Source of the DNA: Rhodoferax sp.
GTDB lineage: Bacteria > Pseudomonadota > Gammaproteobacteria > Burkholderiales > Burkholderiaceae_C
DNA: 64,000 bases
Assembly: GCA_024236015.1 (NCBI GenBank)
Contig: JACKLK010000013.1
Span: 50,906-114,905 of the forward strand
Direction: 5' to 3'
In this document: positions 60,495 to 64,000 of the stretch, piece after piece
Layout of the letters: every line of letters begins with the position of its first letter
How positions within the stretch are numbered: the first letter of the stretch is position 1
Notes under the pieces: model-generated
Seen by the model: the letters and a program-made list of their open reading frames with translations, nothing else
Told to the model about the DNA's origin: nothing
Databases searched by the model: none
Position numbers and translations under genes: made by a program

Positions 60495-61634
60495 TCACAT
60501 CGACGGATCGATCAACACCTTCGCACCGGTATGGCGCTGGCCGTACAAGGCAATGGCGTCGGCGCTCAACGCGCCGGCCAGCGAGACTGTACGTGCGTAG
60601 TGGCTGGCGAAGGTGGTCTTCAGTTCGGCCGCCACGCGTTCGCGCAGTGCCTGCGTCGCGTCAGGCCCGATCTTCTGCAGGAACGGGAACAGCAGCCAGC
60701 CGCCCACGCCCCAGGCCATGCCGAACGTGCGACGGATCTCGGTCGGGCGCGTGTCCAGGGCGCCATACAGGTAGACCTGCTTGTGCACCGCGGAGCCATA
60801 ACGGCTGTATTCCTTGGCGTTGCGGTTGATGGCAACCTCCATGCACTGCAGGATCTGCCCGGCCAGCGTGCCGCCGCCGGTAGCGTCGAACGCGATGGTG
60901 GCGCCGGTGCTCGCCAGCGCGTCGGTCAGCGCGTCCATGAAGCCGGGTGCGCTGCTGTCGCACACATGTTTGGCGCCGATGCCGCGCAGCAACTCCGCCT
61001 GCTCGGGCTTGCGCACGATGTTGACCAGGTCGATGCCATCCTTCTGGCAGATCCGGTTGAGCATCTGGCCCAGGTTGCTGGCGGCGGCGGTGTGCACCAG
61101 GGCCGTGTGGCCTTCGCGCTTCATGGTCTCGACCATGCCCAGCGCGGTCAGCGGGTTGACGAAACACGATGCGCCTTCGGCCGCGGTGGTGCCGGCCGGC
61201 AGCGGCAGGCACTGCGCCGCGGGCATGACCCGGTATTGCGCATACATGGCCCCGCCGATCACGGCCACGGTGCGGCCCAGCAAGGCCTGCGCGGCGGAAG
61301 AGGCGCCGGCGGCCACCACCAACCCGGCACCTTCGTTGCCCACGGGCATGCTCTGACCCAGGCGTGCGGCCAGGCCGGGCATGGCGCCATCGGGAATGCG
61401 GGCGGTCACCACCGGCAGTTGCGCGCTGCCGGACACCGTCACGGTGGACAGATCCGCCGGGCCGAACAGCAGGCCGATGTCCGACGGGTTGATCGGTGTC
61501 GCCTGCACCTGGATAAACACCTCGTCTGCGCCCGGTACGGGCACGGGTGTGGGCTCCAGGCTGATCTGCAGGCTGCCGTCGGCCTTGACGAGTGAGCGCA
61601 GTTGCAGCGCGGTGGTTGGGATGGACGGGTTCAT
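60495..61634 (-). CDS. MDR-superfamily zinc-independent alcohol dehydrogenase/quinone reductase-like protein
   Basis: 379 residues: GroES-like N-terminal domain (QVQATPINPSDIGLLFG, ~43) and Rossmann domain (TALVHTAAASNLGQMLNRIC, ~178) of the medium-chain dehydrogenase family. The catalytic-zinc cysteine and structural-zinc cysteines of alcohol dehydrogenase are missing, as in quinone oxidoreductases and enoyl reductases. NAD(P)H-dependent reduction of an enone or quinone is likely; substrate unknown. It is divergent from the gene at 61855. Confidence 0.8.
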   Translation of the reverse strand: MNPSIPTTALQLRSLVKADGSLQISLEPTPVPVPGADEVFIQVQATPINPSDIGLLFGPADLSTVTVSGSAQLPVVTARIPDGAMPGLAARLGQSMPVGNEGAGLVVAAGASSAAQALLGRTVAVIGGAMYAQYRVMPAAQCLPLPAGTTAAEGASCFVNPLTALGMVETMKREGHTALVHTAAASNLGQMLNRICQKDGIDLVNIVRKPEQAELLRGIGAKHVCDSSAPGFMDALTDALASTGATIAFDATGGGTLAGQILQCMEVAINRNAKEYSRYGSAVHKQVYLYGALDTRPTEIRRTFGMAWGVGGWLLFPFLQKIGPDATQALRERVAAELKTTFASHYARTVSLAGALSADAIALYGQRHTGAKVLIDPSM

Positions 61635-61854
61635 GGTGTGGATCTCGGATGGTTCGTGGGCTGCACGCCGGTTCGGCGGCATCGCATGTCGCGCGTGCGG
61701 CGGGTCGATGGCGGGCAAGGACGCGCCGCAGCGGACACCATTGTGGACCAGGCCGTGACGCCCCGCGTCGCGCCGCCGCTCCGTTATAGTGGGCGCCGCC
61801 GCCCGCTGGCCAGGGCCACCCGGCACTCCGCCCACCCATCCTCTGCCCCGCACC

Positions 61855-62838
61855 ATGCCCCAGCCCGTCTCCACCAGCGCCTTGCGCCTGCATAGTTTCC
61901 GCGCCCTGCAACCCGGCCCGCGCCTGATCGTCACCGGCGCGGTGCACGGCAACGAGGTTTGCGGCAGCCGGGCGATCGAGCGTGTCGCGCGTGAGTTCGA
62001 CAGCGGCGCGTTGGTGTTGCAGCGCGGCAGCCTGACGCTGTTGCCGGTGACCAATCCGCTGGCCTACGAGCGCGGCCAGCGCAACGGCGATCGCAACCTC
62101 AACCGCAACCTGTATCCGACCGCCGAGCCGCAGGACTACGAGGACCGCATCGCCAACGTGTTGTGCCCGCTGCTGGCCGAACACGACGTGTTGCTGGACC
62201 TGCATTCCTTCCAGTCGCCGGGTGAACCCTTCGTGATGCTCGGCCCCCAGGACAACACCGGAACGCTCGAGCCGTTCGCCCACGCGGCCCGGGAGCAGGC
62301 GCTGGCGCTGCGGCTGGGCCCGCGGCGCATCGTCGAAGGCTGGCTGGCAACCTACGCCGACGGTGTGCGCCGGCGGCTGGCGCGCACGCCGGCGCAGGAC
62401 CGCGCCGGATTGCTGTCCACCGACCCGCGCTACGGTGTCGGCACGACCGAGACCATGCGCAGCCAGGGCGGCTTCGCGCTGACGCTGGAGTGCGGCCAGC
62501 ACCAGGACCCGGCGGCCCCCGAGGTCGCCTGGCGCGCCATCCACCGCACGCTGGCGCAGCTGCAGATGATCGATGCGCCGGCGCCGGAACCAGTGACCCG
62601 GCCCCAGCTGCTGCGCCTGACCATGGTCATCGACAAGCTGCACGCTGACGACCGTTTCTCCCGCGCATGGGCAAGTTACGACCCGGTGCGCGAAGGCGAG
62701 ACCATCGGCCAGCGCCACGACGGCACGCTGGTGCAGGCCGACCGCGACGGCTTCATCGTGTTCCCGAACCCCGGCGCCACGCCTGGCAACGAGTGGTTCT
62801 ATTTTGCCCAGGCCAGTACCCGCGATCTCGGCCCTTGA
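61855..62838 (+). CDS. Succinylglutamate desuccinylase/aspartoacylase-family metallopeptidase
   Basis: 327 residues of the M14-like AstE/ASPA family. Zinc ligands are visible in GAVHGNEVCGS (HxxE, ~residue 29) and LLDLHSFQSP (~119); the general base region is ALTLECGQH (~208). A C-terminal beta domain (~240-320) is typical. It hydrolyses an N-acyl amino acid or a peptide-like amide; the substrate is not evident. Confidence 0.8.
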   Translation: MPQPVSTSALRLHSFRALQPGPRLIVTGAVHGNEVCGSRAIERVAREFDSGALVLQRGSLTLLPVTNPLAYERGQRNGDRNLNRNLYPTAEPQDYEDRIANVLCPLLAEHDVLLDLHSFQSPGEPFVMLGPQDNTGTLEPFAHAAREQALALRLGPRRIVEGWLATYADGVRRRLARTPAQDRAGLLSTDPRYGVGTTETMRSQGGFALTLECGQHQDPAAPEVAWRAIHRTLAQLQMIDAPAPEPVTRPQLLRLTMVIDKLHADDRFSRAWASYDPVREGETIGQRHDGTLVQADRDGFIVFPNPGATPGNEWFYFAQASTRDLGP

Positions 62839-62983
62839 GCCCTGGCGCCGGGCCGCGCCCGCTCGAATCCGGAGGCCGGCCGCACCGCCCGAAGCGCCGC
62901 CGGCGCGGCCCAGTCCCGGCACCTGCGGGCAGATCCGGCCTCGCGCGGCAAGGTAAAACTTCGGTAAACATGCTGCTCCCGCA

Positions 62984-63028
62984 TTGTCTGTCCGGTTGGG
63001 TTCCGCTACATTGCTAACCGATCAGTCA
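62984..63028 (+). promoter_or_regulatory. Sigma-70 promoter and TetR operator before the TetR gene
   Basis: TTGTCT (62984-62989) and TACATT (63007-63012) are separated by exactly 17 bases. TAACCGATCAGTCA (63015-63028) is a 10-of-14 palindrome covering the expected start point, of the type bound by TetR repressors of RND pumps. Autorepression is likely. Confidence 0.6.
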
Positions 63029-63033
63029 TTAAC

Positions 63034-63720
63034 ATGCCGTCCTCCCCTTCCCCAACAGCAACCAGTCCCGCAGCCCCGCACCGACCGTCGCGCCGCAAGC
63101 AGGCGCGTCCTGGCGAGCTGCTGGCCGCCGCACTCGATCTGTTCGTCGAGAAGGGTTATGCCGCCACCCGGGTCGAGGAGGTCGCGCGGCGCGCGGGTGT
63201 GTCCAAGGGCACGCTGTTCCTGTATTTCGCCAGCAAGGAAGAACTGTTCAAGGAGGTCGTGCGCGAAAACATCTCCGGCCGTTTTCCGCAATGGAGCGAC
63301 GAAGTCGATGCCTTCCCCGGCTCCAGCGCAGCGCTGCTGCGCTACGCCATGCAGGTCTGGTGGGCGCATGTGGGCGACACCAAGGCATCCGGCATCTCCA
63401 AGCTGATCATGAGCGAAGCGAGCAATTTTCCCGAACTTGCGGCCTTTTATACCCATGAAGTGATCGAACCCGGCAACCAGCTGATCCGCCGCATCCTGCA
63501 GCGGGGTGTGTCCAGCGGCGAGTTCCGCCCGCTGGACCTGCAATACGGCGTGCACACGGTGCTGGCGCCGATGCTCTACCTGCTGGTCTGGAAACACTCG
63601 CTCGCCGCGTGCGCCGGGTCGGACGCGCTGCTGGTGCCGCAGGACTACCTGGCAGCCCAGATCGACACCTTGCTCAATGGCCTGCGTGCGCCGGCGCCAG
63701 CGGGCGCCATCACGCCATGA
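63034..63720 (+). CDS. TetR/AcrR-family repressor
   Basis: 228 residues. The helix-turn-helix is at ~25-70 (LLAAALDLFVEKGYAATRVEEVARRAGVSKGTLFLYFASKEELFKEVV), followed by a helical ligand-binding domain. It is coupled (ATGA) to an RND-type adaptor gene, so it most likely represses an efflux operon and itself. Ligand unknown. Confidence 0.88.
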   Translation: MPSSPSPTATSPAAPHRPSRRKQARPGELLAAALDLFVEKGYAATRVEEVARRAGVSKGTLFLYFASKEELFKEVVRENISGRFPQWSDEVDAFPGSSAALLRYAMQVWWAHVGDTKASGISKLIMSEASNFPELAAFYTHEVIEPGNQLIRRILQRGVSSGEFRPLDLQYGVHTVLAPMLYLLVWKHSLAACAGSDALLVPQDYLAAQIDTLLNGLRAPAPAGAITP

Positions 63721-64000
63721 AGACATCCTTCTTGTCCCGTGCCTGGAAATGGCTGCTGTTCGCGGCCGTCATCGGCGGCCTGGCATTCGGCGCCACGCGC
63801 ATCGTCGCGCAGCGCAAGGCCCAGCAGCAGCAGGCCGAACAGGCCGCCGCGCGTGTCGCGCCGGTGATCGAGCTCGTGCCGGCCGACCTGGTCCGGGTGC
63901 AGGACCGCGAGCTCCTGCAGCGGCTGGCGGTGTCGGGCACGCTCAAGGCCACGCAGTCGGCCTTCATCAAGGCACGCGTGGCCGGCGAACTGCAGGACCT
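63717..64000 (+). CDS. RND efflux periplasmic adaptor (HlyD family), 3' truncated
   Basis: The first ~94 residues are visible: an N-terminal membrane segment (~10-30), a short Gln/Ala-rich linker (RKAQQQQAEQAAAR), and the start of a membrane-fusion domain (LAVSGTLKATQSAFIKARVAGEL), the lipoyl/beta-barrel entry of MFP proteins. The gene runs off the window. The start overlaps the TetR stop. It probably works with an RND pump encoded downstream. Confidence 0.82.
   Translation, partial: MKTSFLSRAWKWLLFAAVIGGLAFGATRIVAQRKAQQQQAEQAAARVAPVIELVPADLVRVQDRELLQRLAVSGTLKATQSAFIKARVAGELQD

Overview
The window is about 64 kb of high-GC DNA from what looks like a facultatively anaerobic, denitrifying, aromatic-degrading betaproteobacterium (Rhodocyclales or Burkholderiales type; the exact genus cannot be read from the sequence). 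The indicators are a cd1-type nirS cluster, phenylacetyl-CoA and 4-hydroxybenzoyl-CoA genes of the Thauera/Azoarcus kind, the O2-independent ubiquinone genes ubiUVT, a PEP-CTERM protein, and a noncoding fold-back repeat of a kind common in Burkholderiales. No tRNA, rRNA or CRISPR array was seen.

Layout. 1-3670: end of a phenylglyoxylate dehydrogenase operon (padH-like, padG, padI). 3696-4705: Rrf2 regulator and GNAT protein, on the minus strand. 4836-9798: Liv-type ABC importer and FlK-like thioesterase. 9795-15451: padBCD (phenylacetyl-CoA:acceptor oxidoreductase) and padJ (phenylacetate-CoA ligase). 15448-19318: hcrCAB (4-hydroxybenzoyl-CoA reductase). Together these import aromatic acids, activate them and oxidise or reduce them toward benzoyl-CoA; no benzoyl-CoA reductase is in the window. 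19358-24273: NO/stress accessory genes (DUF2249, two polytopic NnrS-like proteins, hemerythrin, tandem GNAT, DUF59). 24280-33867: heme d1 and nitrite reductase genes (nirE/cobA, nirS, two small cytochromes c, nirF, nirDL, nirG, nirH, nirJ, nirN). 34053-35774: DUF2249 and ccoG. 35839-40896 (minus): ubiD, DGC protein, ubiT, hemolysin III, ubiV, ubiU. 40978-43767 (minus): acyltransferase, Dnr/Fnr regulator, ctaA.

43973-53654 is the most unusual part. A divergent Dnr/Fnr-type site precedes a 51-residue one-helix peptide, a CuA subunit, a B-family heme-copper subunit I whose active-site tyrosine position is glutamine (best read as an sNOR-type nitric oxide reductase), ctaB and a Sco protein. Directly behind them is a four-gene set: cytochrome b fused to 2[4Fe-4S] and an MvhD-like domain; a one-helix periplasmic protein; a second heme-copper-fold subunit that keeps the heme histidines but has His-Asp where His-His is expected; and cytochrome b fused to a [2Fe-2S] ferredoxin and an NAD(P)H reductase. 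I do not recognise this second set as a characterised complex.

53762-64000 is mostly housekeeping and accessory: pdxH, AEC transporter, AraC regulator, EamA exporter, a fold-back repeat, a lower-GC PEP-CTERM gene, an unknown membrane protein, an MDR oxidoreductase, an aspartoacylase-like peptidase, and a TetR regulator followed by the start of an RND adaptor gene.

Regulation: sites of the form TTG-N8-CAA lie before the hemerythrin gene, nirS, the sNOR operon/ctaA and the dnr gene itself (and, weaker, ubiU), so one Dnr/Fnr regulator may link nitrite reduction, NO handling and anaerobic quinone synthesis. A second motif is shared by the liv/Rrf2 and hemerythrin promoters.
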